From: Dicaeum eximium
Lineage: Eukaryota; Chordata; Aves; Passeriformes; Dicaeidae
DNA: 64,000 bases
Direction: 5' to 3'
NCBI GenBank assembly: GCA_013396995.1
Contig: VWZP01008105.1
Span: 62,001-126,000, forward strand
The notes below the pieces were generated by a model, which saw only the letters and a list, made by a program, of their open reading frames with translations, made no database searches and was not told the DNA's origin. Shown piece after piece: positions 26,412-38,860 of this stretch (within the stretch, counting starts at the first letter, position 1; every line of letters starts with the position of its first letter). The translations under genes and the position numbers were made by a program.

Positions 26412-29400
26412 TCTATTTTAGAAAGTTTATATATGTGTTAGAAGCCAAAACATCCCTTCATTTGTATGAACACAAATCAGCTGCAGCAGGGATAGTGAAA
26501 GGCAAACTCAGTCTTAAATGCTTAGTTTTATTGCTAATTTAAACATTTGAACATAATGTTCTTTGTAATGCTTATGAACAAAACCGCAGTTGTGCTACCA
26601 GCTCTGAGGAGCTCTCACTGTCTGCCTTTCTGCATCTCATAGGTTTTATGTGTCACTGTAACATCAGACAGTGTGGTGCAACATACCACGTTACATCTGC
26701 TTTGTACATTGAGCATCACCATGCTGAGGCTTTAGGTCTGGCGGGGCAGATGGAGTTTGTGGTGGTTGGTGAACACTAACCCAGCCCCAGCTGGCACCAG
26801 GGATGGCCCTAAAAGGGCTGTAGGTCATTTGCAGCGCTGGAGGAATGTGGAACATGCATGATCAGTGCCAACAAGTGGGGCAGAAGCTGGGGGTAAGCCC
26901 AGGTGGACATTTGTACCCGTTGGAGCTGTGATGTTTCCAGCCTGTCCCTGACACCTGGCTGGCTGCAGGGATGTGCTCCCCATCATGTTTCCTCCTTGGG
27001 GGCAAAGTGGACAGGTTACCTTCTTCATGCAGGGAAACCACATGGTCATACTGTGCAGGCAAGCACTAGGGTCCCCCAGCTGGAGGGATGCTGTATGTGT
27101 GGAAGTATGAAGAAGTGGAACCCAGGAATGAAGTATGAAGTATGGGAACCCAGGAATGACATTAAAAACCAGCAGCTCTAGATGTGTGGGGTTGTAGTAA
27201 AGCTGCTGCAGTAAAGCCAGGCTTAGAGCAGCATGAAATAGGTTAACAAAAGCAGGGTAACTCCACCCAAACCTGCCCTTCCTCTGAGGGATGTCAGAAG
27301 GCATGCTTTGCCCTAGCACAGAGGCAGAGCCCCATGTCCCTGACAGCAGTGCCGGCCTTCTGCTGTCTGATTTGCAGTGATGGAAGCAAAGGGTGAGAGC
27401 AGGGCTCAACAGCACTGGTTCATGAAGGGTCAAACTGCTGTGCAGCTAGTCTCCTGATTTATTAGGAAACTGTTCTTCCTTCTCCCATTGCAAGGGGAAG
27501 ATCAGCAGGCAGGAGAAGTAACACATCGTAGATTCATAGGCTCACACTGACATTTCATGAACAGCAGAGAAAGGACCAAATGCAAAAAACCCCCAACCTT
27601 CCTCCAAGTTGATGATTTACACTGTTTTCTCAGGGTCTGTTTGCCAAGCAGCTGGTGTTTTGTGCCAATGGCTATTACAGAAGAGCTTTCTTTGATAGAT
27701 ACTGTGAATGAACAGTACACAGTTTATCTTAAAACAAAATCCCCCCCCCCCACTGCTTATATAGGCTGGTAGGGAATGAGGGAAAGAAAAACTTATGCTT
27801 TGTTGGTTTTTTTACGTAGGACTGAAAGCGCATTCGGGGGAGCCTGCACTATCTGTGCAAAAACACAACAGATGAATTCTATTAATGGATGGAACATGTG
27901 GCTGGGTTCAAGCTAGAGTTGTCATTTGAATATAGAAGTCAAAGCCAATTTATTGTAACATATTTTTCTTTTCAAAATATTTTAGGAAAGACAAAAAAGT
28001 TTGCGCAACAACTTGGCAAGCAGGTCTGTTGAGAGGAGGTATTTTCTATCTTGTAGCTAACATAAGGGCTGAAAAATGTGGCAGTGCCGAGCAATCCTAG
28101 ATTCCTTCTGGAACTGAAAGAAAGTGTGCAGGATATAATTGTGTAAGAGCCCAATAAATTTGAAGGGTGGGTTTGTAACACTGCCTTGGGGGCTGCAGGT
28201 GGCTCCAGAAGAAAGTCAAGGGTTTTATTTCAGTAATAGTCTTCAAATACTTTATCTAACTAGCACGCATGTGGCCCCATCTAGAAGCCACGGAGTTATT
28301 TTAAAACAGAAATACCCATAACAATCACTGTGCTTCTTCCAGGCCAGATGGTAGAAAGATAAGTGGGATTAGTCTGTACTGAGTGTGTGTGTGTATTACT
28401 GGGGAGGGATGCAAAAGCTAAGGCGCAGGAATGAGCTTTCCTGGAGTTTGCAGAGAGCTAAACGTCAGCGCTCCGTGGTCTTCAGGCCATGGGTAGGCTA
28501 GGTATCACCAATCCTTGTTTCAGTGTTGTATTTGTGCCCATATTTGCCCAAATGCCATGGGGACAATGGCCATGGAGCAGAGCTTTGCTGGGATAGTAGC
28601 CCAGATCCTGGCTCTACACCTCGGTATTGAGAAGCGCTGTGTAACAGGGAGCATTGGGCTCCTGCTGTGGCGTCTTGTGTTGCAAGGCAAAAATGCTGCT
28701 GCCTCTTAGGTTATACAGAGTTATGTGGCTGGTTCTTATGGTGAGCTGCAGCCAAGTGGGGTCAGAGAATGGATGTGTCTCCTGACCATTGTGACCTCTT
28801 CAGTGTATCCCATTTTCTTTGTGGCTGTGTGGCTAAGAAATACGTGGGTATCGAGTGATCCAACATAGGCTGAGTATTTCTGTGTGTGTACTGAGAAAGC
28901 TATTTCCTACATTTGGTAAAGACCCAAGTACCAAACACTGCTGGAGCAAGTAGGCAGAAAACACATTGCTGCCAAGGGAAACAATGGCCGAGAGAAAAGG
29001 AGCAGCATACTATCATTCCATGTACATTCTCATCTTGTATGAGCATGGTTTGAGCTCTCCTGTGCCTTCCCCACTGCCACCTAAGATGACTTTTTGCCAT
29101 CCCTTCATCATGGAGCTGCACACTGGGAAGAGGAAGCAGATCTAGATCTCTCACAAAGACCAGAGAGACTGTAAAACCTCTTCAAGGTCCTTCCCAGTTA
29201 CACATTTATTTTACTGAGGAAGTTGATACACTCTAAGCCTATTTAATCATGTTGCTAATGGGATTCAATTAGCAGTCTCTCAGAGATTGCTCTTGTCAGA
29301 GAGATGACAGGACAAATGAAAGCAGCACCATTCACCCCACTGTGAAGTATTAACTTCCCACCTCTGTATTTTCTAAGAATAGATGCCACTTCTAGCAATA

Positions 29401-29785
29401 AGTCTGCAGCTTCTCGCCGCTGCTCAGCAGATGGCTCAGACACCGAGTTTGTTCCCTTGTGGTCAAACAAACTGCTGTACAGCCCGATGCACATTTCCTG
29501 AAAGGTCCCCAGGACAGCTCTGTTTCTTCTGTTAATGTTTCCCAAGCTCCTGGTACAATATTGAGGTTTTCCACTGGAACCACCTGGCACATTTTCAGAG
29601 TCTTTCCTGAGGGATTAAGTTACTCAATCCTCTTCTTACTTTGTCGTAGCCTTTTGCTTGGTCACTTGTCCTGAGAGTCTGTGGGCTGTGTCCTGAACTT
29701 CAGCTAATTACATAAAAAGGATTATTTCCTTTTCTTGATGCTTGTTATTATTTTCATCCTTCATGAGCCATTTCTTCTGTTTCAG
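26412..29785 (+). other. MAML2: MAML2 intron 2, last part with splice acceptor
   Basis: This ends in a good acceptor: a pyrimidine-rich stretch 'ccatttcttctgtttcag' with AG at 29784-29785. Inside it are an 11-base C run (27741-27751), a short TG run (about 28383-28394) and a 14-base word (gaacccaggaatga) repeated at 27119 and 27146. The longest ORF, 202 codons on the minus strand at 26825-27433, has no recognisable domain and is probably chance. Confidence 0.7.
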
Positions 29786-29989
29786 GAACAACACTCTGTG
29801 GTAGGCCAGGGAGCTGGCCCCACTCCAAGCTCCAGTTCTTGCTCAAATCCAAACACTGGAAGTGGTTACATGAACTCATCCCAGCAATCGTTGTTGAATC
29901 AGCAGCTGATGGAAAAGAAACAGGCTCTGCAACGGCAAATGATGGAGCAAAAACAACTCCTTCTACAGCAGCAGATGTTGGCAGAAGCT
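29786..29989 (+). CDS. MAML2: MAML2 exon 3 (coding, internal)
   Basis: Mastermind-like 2 is a nuclear scaffold that joins the Notch intracellular domain and CSL/RBPJ on DNA and recruits p300. This exon of 204 nt encodes 68 residues in phase 0 at both ends: EQHSVVGQGAG at the start, then a Ser/Asn-rich stretch, then a Gln/Met-rich helix-like segment LMEKKQALQRQMMEQKQ and LLLQQQMLAEA. The last part is nearly identical to what I recall of human MAML2. The acceptor is ttcag/GAA and the donor is GCT/gtaagt. It belongs to the central or C-terminal activation region, not the Notch-binding helix, which lies in exon 1. In human CRTC1-MAML2 fusions exons 2-5 are retained, so this exon is part of the transactivating portion. 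Confidence 0.95.
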
Positions 29990-32028
29990 GTAAGTTTACT
30001 AATTTCTTATTTTGCATGGAAAATATTGTCATAAAAACAATAGAAAAGAAAGCTAAGACAGGGAGAAGAAAGCCCCCTAAAACTTCAAGGTTGTTTTGGC
30101 AACGCCTAGATCTTCAAGAGTGCGCCTTGTATTTTTCAGCATTTTTCTAAGCCTTTTTGAAACCTTCAATCTATATAAAACAACTCAAGTGTCCAAGCTA
30201 CTGCAGTTTCATTACAAGATCAGTCCAAGCATATGTTTGGTTTTGAGGCATATGAATACTGTCCGTGGTTTTCTTTGCAAGATAAACCAAGGTGCACTGC
30301 TTGCACTGCTATGCTACTTTCACCTCAGAGGAAAGTTTACTTCCAGGATTTGTCACCCAGGCAGCATAGTGTAAAATGCCTGTGTGTAAACAAGGATCAG
30401 GTACCTTGATTTTGGGGTTCAATAGAAGTTTGAGTGCTTGGCTAGGATTGCATATGAGTCCTACTTTCTGTGGTTTTGTTTTTGCATTTCTACGTGTTTG
30501 CAGCCGTTCTCTCTCCTTTGGTATCTGAGACACTAGTTGGGAGTTTCTGGTCATTTTAGGAGACATGGGGGATTCTATAAAGGAAATATTTATTGACTTT
30601 TTGATTTATGCAGAAGAAAAAAGAAATTTCAAGTCATCTCTCTGTGCTGCAGTTTTCTGTCAGAATTTTTAGCAGACCAAAAACTTAATTGCTCAAATAG
30701 CTTCTCTTAAATAAAATGGAAATTTAATCTGCTTGGCTTTGCTTTTGTATTGTGTTCATAGAAATACACATAAAGTTAGCCTACAGTTTTTACATGAATT
30801 GCAGGGATTTCCTGGGAGTTTGTCTTCTTCACAAGGATTCAGGTTGAGCAGGATATAAAAACAAACCTTACAAATCTTAATCAGACCCTTCACTCCCATC
30901 ATTTGTGGAAATGCCTAAATAACACAAGAAAGGTTCTTCTCCCAGTGTTTTTAAATGCTCCTGGGAGAAGAAAATAGGGGTTTTTCACTAGAAGGACCAT
31001 ATGCATGCTGTTTTCAGGCAGATTATCCCCAAATTACTCTGATGGACTTGCATCCTCAGGCAGTGCCTGACTCTTTCACACTGACAAGCTGGTTTGCCAT
31101 TCTGGCAGCTGAGCACAAAACCTGTGCAGTTTGTAGAAGAGATGTGATGCTGTCCCAGCTGCTGTCCAATAAAGGCACACAAGCACCAAACTCACAGTTT
31201 CCTGCCATGGGGGCACATATCCCAGGAGCCAAGTCTCATGAGTGAGCAGTAGCACTCTGGAGGCATCAAATCACACTGATGCTGATGGGACATTTGGCAT
31301 TGACTCTGGTGCCTGCTCTTTCCAGATCTTTATGAGCACAGGGCAGTTAGTCAGATTTCAGTTCAAGGACTTGGATTTTTATCTTCCTCTCACCAGAGAC
31401 ATGTCCCTGCAGGCTCAAAAAAAAAAAAATTCTCCCCAACTAATGTTTTTTTCCTGCAATCTTTCCTTATTGTCCTTGCCCCAGTTCTTGTACTCCCAAT
31501 GTACGAGGAAAGACAGCACATCATACATGTACAGGGAAGCACAGGGCAATGTTGAGTGGCATGAAAACAGCCAGCCCAGCACCATCCTTGCTAATCCATG
31601 TGTCCTGCTGGTATCCCTGCTGAGGAGAGCAAGGGGGAGCAAAAAGCAAGGATTTTGCTGGGTTTTGTGGTCACCCCTCCAATGTAGGAAGACAGAGTAA
31701 GGGAGGGATGGGCATGGCTGTGGATGGGGATGACAAGCTGAAATTGGAATACACTTTGTACTGCAGTGCAGACATGGGCATTGTTCTCAGAGGCTGAGAG
31801 GAAAGCTGAACCAGACTCAAACACAATGCAACCAGGAAAAAGATTTCCATATAGACTTCAGTAGGTGATGGCACAGTTTCACAAGTGACTGTCCTGTGGA
31901 CCAGACAGGGTGAAAGGAAGAAATACTTCAGTTTTGTACACACTGAGAAAAGAAAGAGATTGGCAAAACACAGAGCCAGGAAAGCATAAAGAAAAGCAAA
32001 TTAATGTATTTCTACTCTAATCTTCTAG
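29990..32028 (+). other. MAML2: MAML2 intron 3
   Basis: Intron of 2039 bp, phase 0, with donor gtaagt at 29990 and acceptor 'ctactctaatcttctag' ending at 32028. It includes an A run at about 31418-31429. I see no mobile element or RNA gene in it. ORFs such as 31242-31700 (+, 152 codons) are without recognisable similarity. Confidence 0.9.
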
Positions 32029-32140
32029 GAGAAAATAACTCCACAAGACCAACTGAACAGACACTTGACAAGGCCACCACCAGACTATAAAGACCAAAGA
32101 AGGAATGTGGTCAACATGCAACAAGCAAACCAATATCCTG
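32029..32140 (+). CDS. MAML2: MAML2 exon 4 (coding, internal)
   Basis: This exon of 112 nt encodes 37 residues plus the first base of a split Gly codon (phase 0 in, phase 1 out). The peptide runs EKITPQDQLNRHLTRPPPDY, then KDQRRNVVNMQQANQYP. The block with RPPPDYKDQRRNV is the part of MAML2 I recognise most clearly: human MAML2 has the near-identical HLSRPPPDYKDQRRNVGNM at the same place. The acceptor is ctag/GAG and the donor is CCTG/gtaagt, both strong. It is too short and has no ATG context to appear as an independent gene. Confidence 0.95.
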
Positions 32141-32167
32141 GTAAGTACCCCTGGGCTCAATGCAACT

Positions 32168-32195
32168 CTTTCCTTTCTTCCTTCCTTCCTTCCAG
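32168..32195. repeat. (TTCC)n tract ending in a pseudo-acceptor
   Basis: A CTTCC microsatellite begins 28 bases into intron 4 and runs straight into TTCCAG at 32190-32195. A long pyrimidine tract followed by CAG has the look of a 3' splice site. It lies only 55 bases downstream of the true exon 4 donor, which makes it too close to serve as the acceptor of that same intron. Confidence 0.8.
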
Positions 32196-34591
32196 CTGGA
32201 AGCCTGCCCATAAGAGCCAAGCATGCATGGGATGACTGGGGCATGATTTTCTACATGGATATCTGTTTCCATCCCTGCAGAGGCAGTGTGTGGTGGCTGC
32301 TCCCCTCCTGTGCTACTTACCTCACTGTCCTGCACCACTGAGAAGTGCTGGTGCATGATCTGGTGCTCCATCCAGGCTGATACTGCCTCTCTCAGACATG
32401 GGGAAGGAAGAGCTGGGAGCCCTCCCATTAGCACAGTCAGGGGCAGATGTGCACCCAAATACCTGATGCAGAGATGTCCTCTTGACTGTGCAACCTTGCT
32501 GTGTTCAGATACTTCTCTCACACATGTGGTGCATCTTGGTTCAGAGACTGAGATGAGAACCATCCCTCCCTTCGAATGGCAGTTCATACACAGAGTGAGG
32601 ACCCTCACATGGATTTTTAAGTACCTCACATGGCACTTTTGCTCTGTTTAATAGGCTGTGGTTGTGGCCTTAGTGCTCCTCTACAAGCAGCATTTCAACA
32701 GATCAGTCAAACAGTAGAGTAAAAGCCCTTAATTTTTGCCAGAACTGCCCAGAGCAGGAAACGCCCAACACTTTAGAACTAGTCCTTTTCTTCAGCTCTT
32801 GTGCCCTGACCTCCTTGGAGAATCTAGTTTTTGAAGCATAGGATTGCTTGTTTGGCTTTTCCTGCCGTTCACCTTGCTGATTGGCTGAAGGCCACTCGGA
32901 GATCAAAGGCAGAGTAAGGAAAAAATGCTGAGGAGAGAGGAGGTGGGGGGAAATGCAGCAGATGGGAACAAAGGATGTTCTCTATACTGCAAAAGTGTCT
33001 GTGCATGTAAGTATAAAAAGGATTCTTTGCCTTCTAGTATATTTTTGTATGCAATATGCTAAAGAAAAAGAAGAGGGTTTTTTTTTTTATTTCTCCATAA
33101 CTGTTGGCTCTGCGATTCAGCCACTGATCTGAGTCTTTCCTTCTTACCTGTCCTTTGTAGCAAAACTTTTTCTGCTTCTATTAAAATTTTAATGAGCTCT
33201 GAAGTGCAGCTTACTCACATGCCACCTCCTCTGCCCAATCTGCTGGCTGTGTGGGATCCCCAGCCCAGCTCTGTAGAGATGGGCCAGGTTGGGCTGCTCA
33301 AGCAGCATTCATGCACTCCTCTGCTCTGCTTACAAGTTCTAGCAGTGATAAACTTGCTGCAACCTGGAAACTGCTGCTGGAAGCTGATGCTTTTTAATGG
33401 ATCTGGGTGTTAATCTTCTCCAGTAAACTGGCTCAAGCATCCCAGTGTAACAGCCCAGGGTGAGGGCCCAGCTAGCTGGCTTGGTACCTCCTGTATTCCC
33501 AAAATAAATGCTTTGGCAACCCCAGCATTTTGCTAGGGAATCTTGTGATTTGGTGTGTTGTTTAAAGGTTTGTTCCTGGAATCAAATTATTAACTGAGAC
33601 TCTTGGCTTTTACTTAAAAACAATCCATTTCTAGCCTGAGAGAGAAAATGGAAGTGAGTGCAGCCACATGTGTGAAAGGCTCCAAAGTGAGTAGATCACC
33701 ATTGTTATGTGGTTAATCTGATGGACTCTTTGCCAGTCTTGTGGTATTTGGAGTCCCATCTCCTCGGTTTGAAGCATGTGGGAATGGCAGCACTTGTCCA
33801 TTCAAATCTCAAGTCCCTGCTGAGTGAGCCCTGAGAGGACAGCAGCCTCTGAGGCGAGCCTGGGGGAAAGGGCTGTTCTGGGAGCTTCCAGCAAAGCTGC
33901 CAGAGGGAGCCATTAGGAAACTCTTGCATAAGGGAGTAACAGTAGGGAAATTGTTCCCTTTTTCTGGGAATTGCTTTGCTCAGATCGGGGAAGAAGATAC
34001 AAAAAGCTAAATAAAATCACACAGGCTGGAGAAGCTCTGTTGAGTATTTTATTTCTCTATACTTTTCCCCACAGTGCCATGCCATGGCAAGAAACCCCCA
34101 AGAAAAGAGCAGGTGAATTGTGTAGGGAAGCTGTTTCTCTGAATTGCTGCAGCCTGGGGTGCCCAGCTGCTGTACACAGTGCTTCTGGGGAAGGCATTTC
34201 TCCCCATCTGGAAGAAATAAGAATGGAAAATACTTGCGTTAAAAATAAAATCATAAAAATAGCAAAACAAAGAAAGAGGAAGCTTCGTCTTTTGGCAACA
34301 AGTACAACCCCTTCCCAAACACTTGTGTTTTCTAAAAAGTGTAGCATTTGCAGGAGCAGTGTGATGGTAGCCCTGGGCTCTGCTCAACAGAGGGTCACCC
34401 CAGAAGGGGCTTCATCCCAGTGGCAATGAGTGACTCTACAAACCTGTGGCTCAGCTGGAGGGAGAGAACCATCTCTCCCTAGCTTGCTGTTCCAGATCTT
34501 TTGAAATGCCACTGAATTCTGTACAATTCCTCCTCTTTAATATGGGCTCATGGGAGCAAAAACTCAGGGACCCATCCCTGCAAAAAAAAAG

Positions 34592-34995
34592 ACAGAATCA
34601 CAGAAAGGTTTGAGTTGGAAGGGACCTTTAAAGATCATCTCGTTCCAAACCTTCTGCCATGGGTGGGGACACTTGCCACTGTCACTAGACCAGGTTAGTC
34701 AGAGCCCCATCTAACCTGGCCTTGAATACTTCCAGGGATGGGACATTCACAACTCTCACTGGCCCAGTGTTTCACCACCCTCGAATAAATTTCTTCCCTA
34801 TGTCTAATCTAAACCTATCCTCTGTCAATTTTAAGTCATTCCTCCTTGTTCTGTCACTGCATATCCTTGTAAAAAGTCCCTCTCTCTCTCTCTCAGAGCT
34901 TCTTTCAGATACTGGAAAGCACTAGATCATGTCAGAGCCTTCTCATCTCCCAACCTGACGACCCAACTCTCTCAGCCTGTCTTCATAGGAGATGT
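34592..34995 (-). mobile_element. CR1 LINE 3' end, minus strand (~400 bp)
   Basis: Clear antisense CR1. It starts with 'agaatcacagaaaggtttga', then 'gttggaagggacctttaaag' and 'gccatgggtggggacacttg'. Further blocks ('cctggccttgaatacttcca', 'gtcattcctccttgttctgt') follow in the standard order up to about 34995. The right-hand end fades, as in a 5'-truncated LINE copy. A short (TC)n run at about 34878-34896 lies inside it. It sits in MAML2 intron 4, opposite to the gene. Confidence 0.92.
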
Positions 34996-37877
34996 TACAG
35001 TAGTTCCAAAAACACACAGCCCACCAGCAAAGCCAAAGATGGGGCTAATGATGTGGTTGCCAACTGAGCACTGACTGTGGGAATGTGATTGTCCCTGTTG
35101 GGCTAAAACCAGGTGGACTCCCCATAGCATATCCTGTCCCCGGGGCTGCCCAGCTCAGGGACTGAATTTAGGTGCTTAGGCTAGGACAACACAATTCTTA
35201 GGATAATTAGATCCTCTACAGTCAAGAGTCTCCCACTTGGAGCCTGTTTGTGGAACAGGCTGCCTTCCAGGATAGGGGGAGCTTCTTATTTTAAGTATCT
35301 ATGTTAATATTGATTTAGAACAAGCACTCTGCTTATGGAGCCATGCTCAGTGTTAATAATGATTTGGGAAGAGTTATTTTTTTAAGTCCTTAAGGAACAA
35401 AATAATCCTTTGCATCCATTACTAAATGGAAATAGCATATGCATAAAAATAATGCAGAAAAGACAGAAATATATAATTTTTTTGTTTGGTTTCAGTCTGT
35501 GGGAGCTGAACATCATTATGGTGAAATTTCAACAGGAACAGTATATTAAACAGCTGTTCCTAAACACAGACTTTTTAAAATATGTATGCCCATGATTTGT
35601 CTAAAAGAGTTTTAAAAGAGCTGGCTGAGAGGTTTTCCAAATTCTTAGTGTCACCTTTTATTTAGTCTTGAAACACCTAGGGAGACTGCTAATGCCATGA
35701 TAAAAATTAAAAGGCTATGTAGATAATTGCAGCCCTAGTAGCCTAATGCAGAGCTCAGCAAAACTACTGGGGAGCAGATACAGCCCAAATAATAAAGAAT
35801 TTAGGAAGTGGAAGATGTAAATAATTTCAAGCAACATGGGCTGGTGTTAGAAGAATCTTTTCAAACTTGCCTGGTATCTCTTTCAATGAAACCACAACTT
35901 AAAGGCAATAGTTGTTCAGGTTATGTCTGTTAAAGCATCTGACTTCTTACTGCCTATTTTGGTTAAGAAACCTGAGTGACACAAAATTAACATAGCTCAA
36001 AAGGAAATGGCTGACAGGTCTCCAGATATCACTGTGAGCAGGCTGTGGGATTGAAACTGGATATGCAAACATTGTCTGAGATGATGCTGAACTGGAAAGA
36101 TAAAGCTTACTTTACTTCCACATTGGAGATGTGTAAAAATTTTTACTGTGACCAGCTAAGGAGCTCCAAAATAGCAAAGGACTGGAAAACACGCCAAACA
36201 CTGAGACTGCAGCATTTGGACAATGCTGCAAGCAGGACACAGTCCTGAGGCACCTGTGTAGTAGGAAGGAATTTGTGATGGACCAACTAATGAAATTAAT
36301 CACACAGACCAATATATAATAAGATTTGGTGATGAAGCTGAAGTTAGTCAAATTCCATCTGGTTTTGCCAGTTTATGTACGAAGGATTAAACCAAGGCAG
36401 TCTCATGCCCAACAATTGCTATTAGTTGCACCCTATGAAATAGCAAATCTCCTCATTCCTTCTCTGGGAAAGGCTCAGAGAATTCCTGAAATGCAGTGGT
36501 ACCTTGGTAGCAAGCTCCTTTGACAGCTTTTCTCACACTTCGAGAGCCACCCAAAGAGGTGTGAGAAATTAGCTTGTGCTGTGCCATGTGGCACAGATTT
36601 CCTCGGCTGACCCACACATAGTGTGAAGAAACATTTCCTTCCATTTGCCTTGAACCTGACTTTTTCAAGCTGTGCTTCTTGTAGGGTTTGTACTGGAAGC
36701 AACAGTAGCAAAGGGAATTACACAGTGGAGCAGCTCATGGTGTGCAGAGAGGGTTCTCCACAGTGCCATCTACACTGGCTGTGTTTAAAAGTGATTGGTC
36801 TTTTTCAACCAGTGGCTCAGGGATTAATTCAATCTTGCACTGCATAAGCACTCAGTCTTCATGGCATAAATGACCTACTGTGGCCTCAAAATAGAGGCTA
36901 CGTAGCCAAAGAAGTGAGCTTGTGTTGAGGTTTGGTGGCTGAAGGCAAGAAAATCCTCTCTTCTTGTTATCCAGTGGCAGAGGCTGAGTACAGGAAAATC
37001 CTCCACTGGGCAGAATCAGGAGTGATCAGTTTGTGCCAACTCATAACTTGTAGTCTTCTGATGCACACAAGGGGATGTTCAGGTGCAGCAAGCACTGGCA
37101 CATGATGTGTGGTTCCCTCATTGGCAAATCTGTTTCTGCAGGGGCAAATAGCCACAGCCCAGCTGGGAAGAGAGTTTAGAAAGGGCACATGTGGGGCTCA
37201 CCAGGCACAGCACCGAGTCACGTCCTCATGACTGCGTGGCCACCACGTGGGAGGACGGGCACGTCACAGGCTGGACTGAGCTCCTGTCCCAGCATACAAC
37301 TGCAAACGTGTGAGATGCAGTCTTGGCTCCTGCTGTCATCTGGGACAGACATTCCCAAAAAAAGGATGGATACTGCTGCTGTAGGTGTCTAAGAAAGGTG
37401 GAAAAGGAGCCTGATGCAAGTGCTTCTTGCTCCCCATTGTCTCTAGAGGGAGCCAGGATGAGCCATGCCCTGTAAGGAAGAAAAGTTCTTGATCTCTGAT
37501 CACTTAGAGAAGCTTTGTCCTGCCTGATGTGTCTAGTGCTTCTGTAAAGGAAGGCAGGAAAGTCTTCTCCTGCCTAGTGGTTCTGTCTGTCCTTCCCTGC
37601 TCCAACATTTCTCTTACAATGAGCACCAGTTTTGGCTCAGGTGTTCTCTGAAGGGATGGAAAGACCACAGGTAGCTCAGTATAGGCCAGACCACCCTTTG
37701 GATGATAGGCATCTTCAAGGCCTTGAGCAAATTCAAGTAAGTCCTCTTAAAAGCAAAGTGTCTGGTTCAAGAAACTCTACTCATAGAAAACTGGATTTTT
37801 GAGCTGTTGGTATTTGATTGACACCACACATTGATGCACTCACGCTTGTTGTAACACTTCGGTTTTCTCCTTTCCAG

Positions 37878-38860
37878 GTGGTTCACCAGCTGTGAGCATG
37901 AGCTCCAACAACATGTCCTTATCCAGCCCAATTTCAACTCATAGCATCATGCCCCAGAGCTCCAGCCTCATGTCCACTCCTGCTGGAACCCGAATGCCTT
38001 CTGTTCCTGCTGCTCGGAGTATGGGCTGCTACGGGAACCTTCCTTGCAACCAGCCAAGCACATACAATGTGACTTCAGGCATGAACCAAATGCAGCCACA
38101 CAGAAACCAAAATCAAGTTCTGCCCAGTCAGAATAACCCCATGGTGCCCCGACAGCAAACCATGACACAGGGGAACAACGGGGCAGCTTTTGGGACGGGG
38201 TCAGTGGTCAGCTCTCAGCAAATAAGGCCCAGCTTGACCCATGGAGCCACAGGTATCCCTGCTCAGCGGCCGGCCAACGTGATGATCACGGCTACTGCCA
38301 GTGCCCAGAACTGGGCCCCGCAAGAGGCTGCAGTGAAGCAGCAGGATGCACTGAAACCTGCAGGGGTTCGCTTCCCCACCGGCACTCCATATCCTAACCA
38401 GTCTTTGCAGCGCAACGTGGGCAGCCAGCATTTCCCTCAGCGTGCGCTGGCACCTCCGAACCAGTTGACGGCGGGAGTCCAGGTGAGGCCCCCTCTCAAC
38501 CAAATGCACCAGACTCTGAATGGACAATCTGCTGGCTCACTACGAGGGCTCAGCATAAGGCCCAATCAGCTGAGAGGACAGACTGTGCCTGCCTTGAATC
38601 AGCCGGGAACAAGCATGACACCGCCGTCATCTCTGCCACCGACCGGTTTCACAGCTACCAGCCAAACCTCCCGGGCGTACCAAGGAAGTGACCACGGTAA
38701 TGACCTGGCGTTTGACTTTCTGAACCAGCAAGGTGACAGTATAGGACCTGCGCTCAACAGTGACTCGGATTTTATAGATTCTTTACTGAAAACAGAACCT
38801 GGTAATGATGACTGGATGAAAGACATCAACCTCGATGAAATTTTAGGGAACCACTCGTAA
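37878..38860 (+). CDS. MAML2: MAML2 exon 5, C-terminal coding exon
   Basis: Encodes the last 326 residues after the split Gly, ending with TAA at 38858-38860. The region is rich in Ser, Asn, Gln and Pro and has little fold, typical of Mastermind-like activation domains. Recognisable blocks in order are GGSPAVSMSSNN, a GCYGNLPCNQPSTY stretch near residue 50, ITATASAQNW, GVRFPTGTPYPNQSLQ, APPNQLTAGVQVRP, LAFDFLNQQGDS and finally the acidic, conserved tail DFIDSLLKTEPGNDDWMKD followed by INLDEILGNHS. Human MAML2 ends with the same tail except GNNS. The acidic tail with hydrophobic residues is the likely activating element. Reading across exon 4 is in frame (G/GT). The GTG at 37892 is an ordinary Val codon, not a start. 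The match to MAML2 rather than MAML1 or MAML3 is by recalled block-by-block similarity. Confidence 0.96.

Larger units (their letters stand above)
32141..37877 (+). other. MAML2: MAML2 intron 4
   Basis: Intron of 5737 bp, phase 1, with donor gtaagt at 32141 and acceptor 'ggttttctcctttccag' ending at 37877. It holds a (TTCC)n tract ending in a spurious AG (32168-32195) and a minus-strand CR1 copy (34592-34995). I see no further exon. Region 35.9-36.3 kb has an odd run of short open frames but nothing I recognise. Confidence 0.9.

Noticed and set aside
26825..27433. 202-codon minus-strand ORF in MAML2 intron 2
   Set aside because: No domain, signal peptide pattern or family resemblance was seen, and it lies in ordinary intron sequence. 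Chance is the simplest explanation.
1..29785. MAML2 exon 2 with poly-Gln
   Set aside because: No CAG/CAA-rich long open frame exists in this stretch, so the exon must lie left of the window.
37878..38860. MAML1 or MAML3 as the identity of the gene
   Set aside because: The C-terminal tail and the RPPPDYKDQRRNV block fit MAML2 best from memory, and the MTMR2 neighbour is expected for MAML2 only (MAML3 lies beside other genes in human).
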